DNA from: Prevotella sp.
GTDB taxonomy: Bacteria > Bacteroidota > Bacteroidia > Bacteroidales > Bacteroidaceae
Direction of reading: 5' to 3'
Assembly (NCBI GenBank): GCA_016287755.1
Contig: JAEEWT010000001.1
Coordinates: 62,001-126,000 of the forward strand
Length of the DNA stretch: 64,000 bases
Made by a program: the position numbers and the translations under genes. The notes beneath the pieces are model-generated. The model saw only the letters and a program-made list of their open reading frames with translations, did not search any database and was not told where the DNA came from. This document shows, one piece after another, positions 1 through 8,364 of the stretch (position 1 is its first letter; the number at the start of each line of letters is the position of its first letter).

Positions 1-940
1 AGAAAGCCTCAGCCGAAGGAAGCATAGAGGTCAGGTCGCGGATACGCGGCATGATCAGTGCATCGTCGCCACTCTGGTAGAAATCGAACATCCTGTCAGC
101 CAGCTGACGCTTCTTTGACAAAGCCAGATTCACGCAGACAGAGCTGAAAGGTGTCTTCACCTGGTATTGCTGAGCCCTTTTGACAATCTCATCCCAGCGC
201 TCGTTTCGCACCAGATAGTCCTGACGGATCAACTCATACATCTCCTTGTCGTAGCCTTTCAACTGCGGATAGTGCAGCGGAATGCGGTAATAGTTCAGTC
301 CTGTCATCACCTGTTGCAAAGGCCACTGCGGCAACAGCCAGGCGTATGCTATCAGTTGAACCGCAACGAACCAACCAGCCAGCCATAGATGTTTCCAGCC
401 TAACTGGCAGACGCGTACCAATATATATATCCATACTGCTGGTCCGATGAGCCAATAAAGCAATGGAACCATGAGCAGTTCTATCATAACTAGTATGACT
501 AGTTTATCTGGTTTTACTAGTTTCCCCATGATCCATGCCGCGAATAATGCCAAGACCACAGCCACGGGGAATGACAGCAACACGTTGATATCACCCATCA
601 GCCACCATAACAGGATAACAGGCAACACACTCAGCAACCACCATTTCTTGGGAAGCAATCGAGCAGTCAACCGCTGCAGAACGACAAACAGCAAAGCCAG
701 CAGCAATGCCCCCAGCCATTCCACATAATAGAATTGCACGATAAACTCGCCGAGCCAGTCGGCCAAGCCACCGGGAACGCTCATCCTTTCCAGGAAATAA
801 TCGCCCGTCCACAAGAACAGTTGATACTGCTCCTGATACGACAAGGCATGGGGGTAAAAGACATACCAGAACAAGAATACGCCGATGCCCACCAGCACCG
901 ACAACACCCAGTTTCCATATCTCCTTAATTCCTTTCCCAT
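1..940 (-). CDS. Polytopic membrane protein, DUF6057-like (3' end beyond the window)
   Basis: The reading frame runs on the minus strand from an ATG at 938-940 off the left edge (313 codons seen, no stop). The N-terminal part is strongly hydrophobic, with several membrane segments: one near residues 11-28, two around residues 65-120, and more up to about residue 200. A soluble tail follows, beginning with a 'YYRIPLHYPQLKGYDKEMYE' region. This layout resembles the large Bacteroidetes membrane proteins called DUF6057, whose function is unknown. A complete TTTG-N20-TATCTTTG promoter ends 8 nt before the ATG, so the mRNA is probably almost leaderless. Part of the frame (489-524) consists of ACTAGTnnn nonamer repeats, translated as 'KLVKPDKLVILV'. 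The gene and start are fairly certain; the family name is a resemblance only. Confidence 0.8.
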   Translation of the reverse strand, partial: MGKELRRYGNWVLSVLVGIGVFLFWYVFYPHALSYQEQYQLFLWTGDYFLERMSVPGGLADWLGEFIVQFYYVEWLGALLLALLFVVLQRLTARLLPKKWWLLSVLPVILLWWLMGDINVLLSFPVAVVLALFAAWIMGKLVKPDKLVILVMIELLMVPLLYWLIGPAVWIYILVRVCQLGWKHLWLAGWFVAVQLIAYAWLLPQWPLQQVMTGLNYYRIPLHYPQLKGYDKEMYELIRQDYLVRNERWDEIVKRAQQYQVKTPFSSVCVNLALSKKRQLADRMFDFYQSGDDALIMPRIRDLTSMLPSAEAF

Positions 941-948
941 ATACCTTG

Positions 949-980
949 CAAAGATACGATTAATTCTTTAAACGACCAAA
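949..980 (-). promoter_or_regulatory. Promoter for the 1-940 gene
   Basis: On the minus strand: -33 box TTTG (977-980), 20-bp spacer, -7 box TATCTTTG (949-956), an exact match to the Bacteroidetes housekeeping consensus. The start codon at 940 is only 8 nt beyond the -7 box, so transcription should begin at or within a few bases of the ATG. Confidence 0.8.
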
Positions 981-1036
981 GGTTCAAAGGGCAACTTTAA
1001 GTGCTTTCTTTGTAAATCTGAGCAGGATTCCAATTA

Positions 1037-1095
1037 TTCCCAACGTGGGAACATTTTATTCCCAACATGGGAACAATTCATTCCCAACGTGGGAA
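1037..1095. repeat. Three 22-bp repeats, each a TTCCCAACRTGGGAA palindrome
   Basis: Near-palindromic 15-mers start at 1037, 1059 and 1081, exactly 22 bp apart, with A/T-rich 7-bp spacers. The middle copy has CAT where the others have CGT. They lie between the start of the membrane-protein gene and the terminator of the sus operon. The dyads and the two-helical-turn spacing would suit a protein-binding array, but no function is established. Confidence 0.85.
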
Positions 1096-1111
1096 CATTG
1101 TGAAACACAAA

Positions 1112-1139
1112 CCGTCCCGTAACGAACGCCACGGGACGG
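1112..1139 (-). terminator. Terminator of the minus-strand sus operon
   Basis: A perfect 9-bp stem (1112-1120 with 1131-1139, CCGTCCCGT/ACGGGACGG) encloses a 10-nt loop and is followed on the minus strand by a T-rich stretch. It lies 45 bp past the stop codon of the last sus gene. Confidence 0.75.
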
Positions 1140-1184
1140 AGCAAGGTGTTATCACCTTTTCATCTTTTTACCTTATAGGCGCGT

Positions 1185-2663
1185 TTACTTGGCCTTGAAG
1201 TGCCAGTAAGTTGCCTCACCCCAACTACCATTGGAAGAGAAGTCACCACCATCAGGATAAACCAGACACATCTTTGAGCCAGTCAGATAGACAACCTCGA
1301 AAGATGTAGGCATATTACCACCAGAGTTGATCTCGTATGGGAACAAGATTGTACCAGCTGTCGTGTTCAGGTTAGCCACCTTCCATTCGTTAGCCACACT
1401 GGTATCGAACTCAAACTTACCGCTGTTGATCAAACTGCCATTACCAGCATAACGCTTGATGGATCCGTCGCTTGCGAGTGAGAAGAAAGCATCCATGCTC
1501 TCATCACCATGAGCAGCGCCATCATTTGTGTGGTTCAGCTGACCCATGAACTCTTCCTCATTGGTTACGCCCCACCACTGTCCGTTGTGAGCTGTACCTA
1601 CATCGGCTCCACTACCGCCGCAGTAACCCATGTTACCCCAAACGGTATTCGTTCCGTCATAGTCCCATGTCCAGTCTTTAGAAGCAGTCTTTCCATAGCC
1701 AATAGCCATACCTTCGATATCACTGCTGCTGCAGAAATGCCAGAACGTAGCCTCGCCCCAGTTGCCAAGACTGCCATAGTCGCCACCATCAGGATAAACC
1801 AATGTCATCTTATCGGCAGTCAGATAGACAATCTCAAATGTACCAGGGTTGTTACCACCTGAGTTGATTTCGTACGGCCAGAGGATAGAAGTGGTAACCA
1901 GATCGCCAACCTTCCACTCTCCATTAGGATTGTAACCAGATACAGAGAACTTACCTGTACGGATCATGTTTCCATCCTTGTCGTAGCAAGTAGAGACACC
2001 ATCGTCGGTGAATTCCATATAAGCATCGATACTCTCGTCACCATGAGCAGCATTATCGGGAGTATGCTGGAGCTGATTCATAAACTCACTCAGCTCACCA
2101 CTTTCATCGAGGCCTACGCCCCACCACTGACCGTTACCAGAAATACCTACATCAGCACCAGCACCGCCGCAGTAACCCATGTTACCCCATACGGCACCTG
2201 TCACACTTGTATCCCATTTCCAGATCTTCTTGCCATATACATCACTGGCGAGGAGACGGAGTTCCGGATCAAGCTCCTGTTGTACATAGACTGTGTATTG
2301 CTTGGTGATAATCACCTCAGAGTTATCAGAGTTCACTGTGCGAACATAGAAAGTCTGATTAGGATCTGAACCACGCTTAGGCTTGATAGCAAACGTACCA
2401 CTATAACCTCTTGCTAACTGGTTCTCTGCACCTTCGGAATCGAGGTTGAAGATCGACACCATCATAGAAGGATTGGTTGTATAGGTAAAGTAGTTGCCAT
2501 CAGCGGCTGGATTGCCATTCGCATCTGTCTGGGTGATGTAAACAGCACTCTCTACATCACTGGCAGCCAATGACACCGGATCAAAGTCTTTCTCACTCTG
2601 ACTGGGATCGCAGGCCGTAAGAATACCCGCAGCTGCCATCAGGAAAAATATTGTTTTCTTCAT
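1185..2663 (-). CDS. SusE/SusF-like surface lipoprotein with duplicated C-terminal domain
   Basis: 492 residues with a lipoprotein signal peptide (lipobox LTAC, Cys18). It lies last in a SusC-SusD-X operon, the usual place for a surface glycan-binding protein. Residues about 30-130 form an N-terminal beta domain. A roughly 160-residue unit then occurs twice (about 148-310 and 331-489). Each copy has a VWGNMGYCGG motif, a QWWGV motif, AHGDES, PYEINSGG, VYPDGGD and a closing WGEAT-WHF. Both copies keep aromatic residues that could stack on sugars. Inference: it binds the glycan or other ligand taken up by the partner SusC/SusD. The ligand cannot be told, and no glycoside hydrolase is adjacent. 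Confidence 0.8.
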   Translation of the reverse strand: MKKTIFFLMAAAGILTACDPSQSEKDFDPVSLAASDVESAVYITQTDANGNPAADGNYFTYTTNPSMMVSIFNLDSEGAENQLARGYSGTFAIKPKRGSDPNQTFYVRTVNSDNSEVIITKQYTVYVQQELDPELRLLASDVYGKKIWKWDTSVTGAVWGNMGYCGGAGADVGISGNGQWWGVGLDESGELSEFMNQLQHTPDNAAHGDESIDAYMEFTDDGVSTCYDKDGNMIRTGKFSVSGYNPNGEWKVGDLVTTSILWPYEINSGGNNPGTFEIVYLTADKMTLVYPDGGDYGSLGNWGEATFWHFCSSSDIEGMAIGYGKTASKDWTWDYDGTNTVWGNMGYCGGSGADVGTAHNGQWWGVTNEEEFMGQLNHTNDGAAHGDESMDAFFSLASDGSIKRYAGNGSLINSGKFEFDTSVANEWKVANLNTTAGTILFPYEINSGGNMPTSFEVVYLTGSKMCLVYPDGGDFSSNGSWGEATYWHFKAK

Positions 2664-2690
2664 ATTGATATTTTCTTTAATGGATTGAAA

Positions 2691-4541
2691 TTAATATACC
2701 GGTGTACCTGACATCTGGGCATCGCTTGCGCTGCTTCCCCATCCAGGATTCTGTTTCAACACTTCCTCGTCTCCAGCCAACTCAATCTGTGAAGTTGGAA
2801 TCTGCAGGAAGCCATCGGTTGCAGCATAACGCTTAGCCCAGGAAGAGGTGGCGTGATGCATGGTGGTCCAACGACCGCAATAATTCACCTTCGAACCATT
2901 CTGTTTCTCCAAAGCCTGTGCTGCTTCGCAGTTCTCACCTCCGTTGATACCCGACCAACGGCGCAGGTCATTAAAGCGTACGCCCTCGAAGGCCAACTCG
3001 AAGCGACGTTCGTTCTTGATATTCTGCCAACTGTAGTTTGTAGGATTCAGTCCGGCACGAGCACGCACCTTGTTCATCTGATCGGCAGTACCTGTCAGCT
3101 CTGAGTGCATCAGCATTACGTCGGCAAGACGGATCAGTGTCACGTCACAGAAATGAGAACCCTGCATACAGTTACCGTTCTTCGGTCCTTGATAGTTGTC
3201 CGGATCTGCCACATCCCACCAAGTGTAAGGACCAGCACCTGTATAGCTGTCCCAGTTGGCTTGCATGGTGGTTACCGGCATCAGTTTCTTATTATAGTAG
3301 CCAGCATCCTCAGTACAGCTCGTTGTGAAAACGAAATGATCCAACTCATTCTGTGCATCACAGATAGAAGCTTCCTTACGTGGGTCGGTATCGCTCCAGT
3401 CGTCCCAAAGTGTAGCCTGTACAGTTCCCTGACCCCAACCTTGTCCGAAGGGGAAGGTGTTCTCACGACCGTTAAAGTAGGTATTACCTGTATTAGGATT
3501 GGTTGCACCAGCAGCATCATCGTCGCAACGCAGACCGCAATAAAGTGACAGCTGGTTGCAGTAGCCCATACCGGTTGTACCGTTCCACGACTGACAGTTC
3601 ATGAACTGAATCTGGAAAATCTGTTCAGCATTACCGTTACCGGCAAACTTCAAGCCCTGTCCCTTGGTGTAGTTATAATCCTCTACTGTGAATTCATTGG
3701 TGTACTGCCATAGTTCCTGATAGTGAGGAATCAGACTGTAACCACCATTGTTAATCACATCCTCAAGAGCTTTCACCACCTGATCTTTGGTCAGTTCCTG
3801 CTCACCATCAAGGGTGATGATTGTAACAGGAGCCAAGTTGGCATTAGCCAGCTCACCAGCTTTCTTGTAGAAACCCTGATAGAACATATAGGCACGACCC
3901 AACAGTGCTTCAGCAGCATACTTTGTAGCATGTCCGTCACCCTGTGTCTTCTTCGTCATCAGGGTAGCAGCCTGAACAAGGTCACCTAAGATATGCGGAT
4001 AAATAACGGTCTCTGCATCTTGCTGCGGACAAGGTGTAGGACATCCGGGCTGCCAGTAAGCAGGGATATTTCCGAACATCTGTGTTCCCCAGAACAAGTA
4101 TAAAGCACGCATGAACAAGGTCTCGCCAAGTAACTGATCGCGCTCTGCCTTATTGGCCCACTCCACATTATCGATAGAGTAGATAATGGTACTTGCACGG
4201 TTCAAACCCTCATACACATGCTTCCAAGCATTCTGATAGAGATTCTCGTTGTTTGTGGTGAGATGACCAACGGCATGAGACTCCGTGTCGCCAGTACCAC
4301 CAGCACCGTTACAATCGTCAGACATCAAATTCCAAACCATGTAAGGCATTTCCAACGGTGTCGTAACGAAACCGTTCAGCACAGAATACACACCATTCAA
4401 CTCACTAACCACATCATCGGATGTAGCAGGGAAGTTTCCGGTATCCTGTTTCGTATAATTGATTGAGTCGAGCTGATCCTCGCACGAAGTAAATCCAAAT
4501 GCGAGCAATGCAGCTACGGCCATTGTTACTATTTTTTTCAT
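2691..4541 (-). CDS. SusD/RagB-family nutrient-binding lipoprotein
   Basis: 616 residues with a lipoprotein signal (FTSC, Cys20, then EDQ). It has typical SusD features: tetratricopeptide-like helices such as 'ETLFMRALYLFWGTQMFGN', and the C-terminal region 'NERRFELAFEGVRFNDLRRW' that is characteristic of the RagB/SusD family. SusD proteins cap the SusC channel on the cell surface and take part in substrate capture. The gene lies 32 bp downstream of a SusC gene and 27 bp upstream of the duplicated-domain lipoprotein, so the three form one transport operon. The substrate cannot be read from the sequence. Confidence 0.93.
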   Translation of the reverse strand: MKKIVTMAVAALLAFGFTSCEDQLDSINYTKQDTGNFPATSDDVVSELNGVYSVLNGFVTTPLEMPYMVWNLMSDDCNGAGGTGDTESHAVGHLTTNNENLYQNAWKHVYEGLNRASTIIYSIDNVEWANKAERDQLLGETLFMRALYLFWGTQMFGNIPAYWQPGCPTPCPQQDAETVIYPHILGDLVQAATLMTKKTQGDGHATKYAAEALLGRAYMFYQGFYKKAGELANANLAPVTIITLDGEQELTKDQVVKALEDVINNGGYSLIPHYQELWQYTNEFTVEDYNYTKGQGLKFAGNGNAEQIFQIQFMNCQSWNGTTGMGYCNQLSLYCGLRCDDDAAGATNPNTGNTYFNGRENTFPFGQGWGQGTVQATLWDDWSDTDPRKEASICDAQNELDHFVFTTSCTEDAGYYNKKLMPVTTMQANWDSYTGAGPYTWWDVADPDNYQGPKNGNCMQGSHFCDVTLIRLADVMLMHSELTGTADQMNKVRARAGLNPTNYSWQNIKNERRFELAFEGVRFNDLRRWSGINGGENCEAAQALEKQNGSKVNYCGRWTTMHHATSSWAKRYAATDGFLQIPTSQIELAGDEEVLKQNPGWGSSASDAQMSGTPVY

Positions 4542-4573
4542 ATTATTCTTCTCTATTAATCGTTGTGAATCCT

Positions 4574-7500
4574 TTAGAACTTAATATTGACACCAATAAG
4601 GAAGGTACGTGAGGTTGGATAGAGACCTACATCAATGCCACGTGCCCAAGGGTCCTTACCACCGTTTGAACCGATTTCAGGGTCAACACCGGTATAGCCA
4701 GTGAAGGTGTAGAGGTTCTGAGCCTGTACATAGAGGCGCAGCTGCTGGAACGGACTGCTCTTCCAAATATTGTTCACGTCGTAACCCAATGTTACGTTCT
4801 GGATACGGAAGAAGTCGGCATCCTGCATGTAGCGTGTAGAAACCCATTGGTTGTTGTCGCCAGCGAGGACGAGACGGGGCTGTGTATTGCTTGTGCCCTC
4901 TCCGTGCCAGCGCTCGAAGATATCCTGTGTGAAGTTATCATACGGATTGGCAAGCTGAGCGGTACGGAAATACTGCATCACCTGCATACCGAACTGACCA
5001 CTACCTGTTACAGAGAAGTCGAGGCCCTTCCAGTCGAAGCCCAAAGAAACACCGAGGGTGTAGTCAGGATGTGGGTTACCAATCTCATGACGATCAAGGT
5101 CGTAATTGATTACATGGTCTCCATCATAGTCAACCCAGATCATATCACCTGGCTGAGCATCGTCACGAACGGCCTTACCTTCTGCACGAGCCTTATCGAT
5201 CTGAGCCTGGTTCTGCCAGATGCCCTCATAGTCCATACCATAGAAGTATGCGATGGGGTGTCCAACCTGAACACGAGACACATAAGCGGAATTCTCGAAC
5301 AGAGCCTTGTCCTGACCATTGATGATACCCTGCTCATTGGCAATTCGGGTTACCTCATTCTTGTTGGTAGCAAAGTTCACGTTTGCACGATAGCGGAAAT
5401 CCTTACCGATCTGGTCGTTCCAGGAAAGTGCAACCTCAATACCCTTATTCTCGATGTCACCACCATTGATATAAGGAGCATTTGTACCAAGTACTAATGG
5501 AGCTGGAGCCATGATCAACCAGTCTTTGGTGGTCTTCTTATACCAGTCGAAGTTCACACCGAGCTTACTGTTGATGAAGCGTGCATCGAAACCGATGTTC
5601 AGCTGTTCAGAGGTTTCCCATGTGATATCCTCGTTAGGAATAATGTCTGCGAAAGCACCAGGTGCGAAGCTGGTCTGTGACAAGGTCTGCGCCATAGAGC
5701 TACCGAACTTATAAGCATAGTCGGCATAGTCTGTCGGAGAATAGGAAATAGTAGCCAGATACTGGAAGTTAGGAATAGCACAGTTACCATTCTGTCCCCA
5801 AGATGCACGGATCTTCAAGAAGTCCATCCAAGAACGGGTACCTTCCATAAACGACTCATTGGTAACAACCCAACCTGCAGAAACAGAGGGGAAGTAACCC
5901 CAACGGTGACCGCGAGCGAAGTTGGATGAACCATCAGCACGCATGGTGAAGGTTGCCATGTATTTCTCATCGTAGTTCCAGTTAACACGTCCGAAGAACG
6001 AAGCCAAAGCGCTGTCGCCCCATGGTGAGCCACCGAAAGAACTGACCTGACTGGCAGCATAGTTAGAGGGCCACTGATAGATACCCTGATGTACCATTGA
6101 CTTCTCTGTGCCTTCAGGTGCCTTTGTACTAACAGAGAGGCTTTGTCCCCACTGGGTCTTCTCGAACGACTGACCAATCATTACATCAAAAGCATTCTTG
6201 GCAAATACGGGAAGAACGTATGTCAGTGTGTTATCCACTGAGAAGCTTCCGCCGTCGCTGGAATTCTGGCTGACAGCGTAGTCACCAGAAGAAGAGCTCT
6301 GGTTCATGGAGAATGGACGGCTATAGCCGCGTCCGTTATAAGAACTGTAACCTGTGTTGAATGATCCACGATAGCGCAGACCCTTAATGGGTTCGATAAT
6401 CCAGAAGAAGGTTGCGCCAACACCGAAGTTACGGTCTTTCTGTGTAGAATTAAACTGTCCTGCATAGAGACCCTGCAACGGGTTCGACCACATCTGACCG
6501 CTGTAGCCGGTAGAGTTCTTTCCATAGGCTGACAACGATCCGTCTTCGTTGTAAGGCATTACTAACGGAGAGGCGATATATACAGGCTGGATAGAGTTCC
6601 AGTAACCATTACTCTCTGAAAGACCTGTACGGGTATTGTACCAGAACGAGATGTTCTCACCAATGGTAATGATGTCGTGTGACTTACCCTTGAGCAGTAT
6701 GTGCTCAGAGTTGATACGGCCACCATAGCGCTTGTACGACGGAGCCATGTCACCACCGAAAGTACCATTGTTTGAAGTATAGTTCAAGCCCATGGCAAAT
6801 TTAGAACGCTCGCTACCACCTGTCAGACTGAAAGAGTGGTTGAACTGCATGGCGTTCTTGTTACGGTAGATCTCAAACCAATCGGTACCTTCCCATCCTC
6901 CATTCACCTTGTCGAGAACAGCCTGGGGAACGATTGAGTTCCACTTGACAGCATTACCTGTGGTATTGAAGTTCAATTCATTGATGATCTGTATGTATTC
7001 TTGGGCATTCAATGTAGCAGGACGTTTGGCGGGATTGCTCCAACCAACGTATCCATCGTAAGAAGCCTGAATCTTTCCTGCTTTACCCTGCTTGGTGGTC
7101 ACGAGGATTACACCGTTGGCAGCACGGGCACCGTAGATGGCAGCAGAAGCAGCATCCTTCAATACGTCAATGCTCTCAATGTCAGCGGGGTTCAAACCGT
7201 TCAAACCTTCATCAGCAGTACCACTGGAGATACCGTCGATGATCAGCAATGGTGAAGAAGTACCCATGGTACCCACACCACGAATGTTTACCTTAAAGCC
7301 TTGACCTGGCTGAGCTGATGCCTGTGTAATCTGCACACCTGGAGTAGAAGCCTGCATGGCTGTCAGTGCGTTAGTGGTGTTCAACTTGGCAATGTCCTCA
7401 CCTTTTACCTGAACCGTAGCACCGGTAACCAGCTTTTTCTTCTGGACACCATAACCTACCACAACCACTTCTTCCAAAGAGGTGTTATCTTCCTCTAAGG

Positions 7501-7828
7501 TTACATCGATGCGACTGTTGTTACCCACTTTGATTTCTTGGGTTTTGTAGCCGATGTAGCTGATAACCAGGGTTGCACCTGGCTTCACGCTCAGAGTGTA
7601 GTTACCGTCAAGATCGGTAACCGTTCCATTACTAGTACCTTTCTCCAAGATGCTGGCACCGATAACCGGGCCCATTGCATCCACAACGGTACCTGTCACT
7701 TTTCTGTCCTGCTGTACCGACTGAACGGTATTCACAGCAGAGTCAGCCTTAGCTTGAGGTGACCAGAACAATCCGAAGACTGCACAGACACCTGCTAGCA
7801 GCGCTGTCTTTCTCAAGTTTTGATTCAT
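4574..7828 (-). CDS. SusC/RagA-family TonB-linked outer-membrane transporter
   Basis: 1084 residues. After a signal peptide (cleavage probably after QAKA, near residue 28) comes a carboxypeptidase-regulatory-like beta domain (about 40-118, with 'GTVTDLDGNYTLSVKPGATL'). The plug region starts with 'LEEVVVVGYGVQKKKLVTGA' and includes 'LKDAASAAIYGARAANGVIL'. The rest is the 22-strand beta barrel, ending in an aromatic residue (GVNIKF). Such transporters import oligosaccharides or peptides using TonB energy. It is the first gene of a minus-strand operon and diverges from a second sus operon across a 536-bp gap. Confidence 0.95.
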   Translation of the reverse strand: MNQNLRKTALLAGVCAVFGLFWSPQAKADSAVNTVQSVQQDRKVTGTVVDAMGPVIGASILEKGTSNGTVTDLDGNYTLSVKPGATLVISYIGYKTQEIKVGNNSRIDVTLEEDNTSLEEVVVVGYGVQKKKLVTGATVQVKGEDIAKLNTTNALTAMQASTPGVQITQASAQPGQGFKVNIRGVGTMGTSSPLLIIDGISSGTADEGLNGLNPADIESIDVLKDAASAAIYGARAANGVILVTTKQGKAGKIQASYDGYVGWSNPAKRPATLNAQEYIQIINELNFNTTGNAVKWNSIVPQAVLDKVNGGWEGTDWFEIYRNKNAMQFNHSFSLTGGSERSKFAMGLNYTSNNGTFGGDMAPSYKRYGGRINSEHILLKGKSHDIITIGENISFWYNTRTGLSESNGYWNSIQPVYIASPLVMPYNEDGSLSAYGKNSTGYSGQMWSNPLQGLYAGQFNSTQKDRNFGVGATFFWIIEPIKGLRYRGSFNTGYSSYNGRGYSRPFSMNQSSSSGDYAVSQNSSDGGSFSVDNTLTYVLPVFAKNAFDVMIGQSFEKTQWGQSLSVSTKAPEGTEKSMVHQGIYQWPSNYAASQVSSFGGSPWGDSALASFFGRVNWNYDEKYMATFTMRADGSSNFARGHRWGYFPSVSAGWVVTNESFMEGTRSWMDFLKIRASWGQNGNCAIPNFQYLATISYSPTDYADYAYKFGSSMAQTLSQTSFAPGAFADIIPNEDITWETSEQLNIGFDARFINSKLGVNFDWYKKTTKDWLIMAPAPLVLGTNAPYINGGDIENKGIEVALSWNDQIGKDFRYRANVNFATNKNEVTRIANEQGIINGQDKALFENSAYVSRVQVGHPIAYFYGMDYEGIWQNQAQIDKARAEGKAVRDDAQPGDMIWVDYDGDHVINYDLDRHEIGNPHPDYTLGVSLGFDWKGLDFSVTGSGQFGMQVMQYFRTAQLANPYDNFTQDIFERWHGEGTSNTQPRLVLAGDNNQWVSTRYMQDADFFRIQNVTLGYDVNNIWKSSPFQQLRLYVQAQNLYTFTGYTGVDPEIGSNGGKDPWARGIDVGLYPTSRTFLIGVNIKF

Positions 7829-8364
7829 ACTAATTTTTCTTAGGTTTATATAGATTTCTTTAAATAGATCTCTGTATTCCCCCTTGTTTCGGTTTTGTTA
7901 TACGTTAGGGTTATTAGCTATGGTATATATCTCCCACTGGATGATATAGCTTTTCAAGTTGCAAAGATATATGTATTTTTTATAAAAGTATAATACTTTC
8001 TTGCCAATTATTACACTTTTCTTGCTTTTTTTTGCTTTCCTAACGCTCATCACCCCCTTTTTACCTTATTATATTATAATTCGAGCTCTCAGAATCTTTG
8101 TTTTCTATCGTAATTAAGATTATTTGGGAAGTAAGAAAAGAAAAAGCCTCCTTCTTGAAAAAAAATGTGCAGAATGTTTCATGTTGTTAAATAAAATGCT
8201 TATATTTGCAACCGATTACCTTTAACAGTATAACTAATCACAATAATTTTTAACTTAAGCATGAAACAAAATACGGGAATAATAACAGGCAAAGAGTACC
8301 ATAGGTACTGTGGCTGATGATTCTATGCATCTGATAATCTAATAAATAAACCAAATAGTCTTAT
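7829..8364. promoter_or_regulatory. Divergent control region between two sus operons
   Basis: A 536-bp A/T-rich gap between divergent SusC genes, with no substantial gene. A minus-strand -7 box TATCTTTG is at 7962-7969, without a clear -33 partner. A plus-strand promoter is at 8177-8208. A possible 18-codon leader frame runs from 8261 to 8317, containing the palindrome GTACC-ATA-GGTAC at 8296-8308. No regulator gene (HTCS, SusR or ECF sigma/anti-sigma) is present here or next to either operon. Confidence 0.6.
8177..8208 (+). promoter_or_regulatory. Promoter of the plus-strand sus operon
   Basis: -7 box TATATTTG at 8201-8208, with TTTC at 8177-8180 as a near-consensus -33 box and a 20-bp spacer. 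The leader to the SusC start codon would be about 150 nt, room for regulation at RNA level. Confidence 0.65.

Noticed and set aside
1037..1095. CRISPR-like regular array (also considered at 20308-20410)
   Set aside because: Units are 22 bp with 7-bp or no spacers and only 3-5 copies; there are no unique spacers of 30 bp and no cas genes.
3420..3460. G/C-rich palindrome in the minus-strand SusD similar to the one at 28875
   Set aside because: The bases are explained by ordinary coding of GQGWGQGT and do not form the paired CCTCCCT/AGGGAGG arms.
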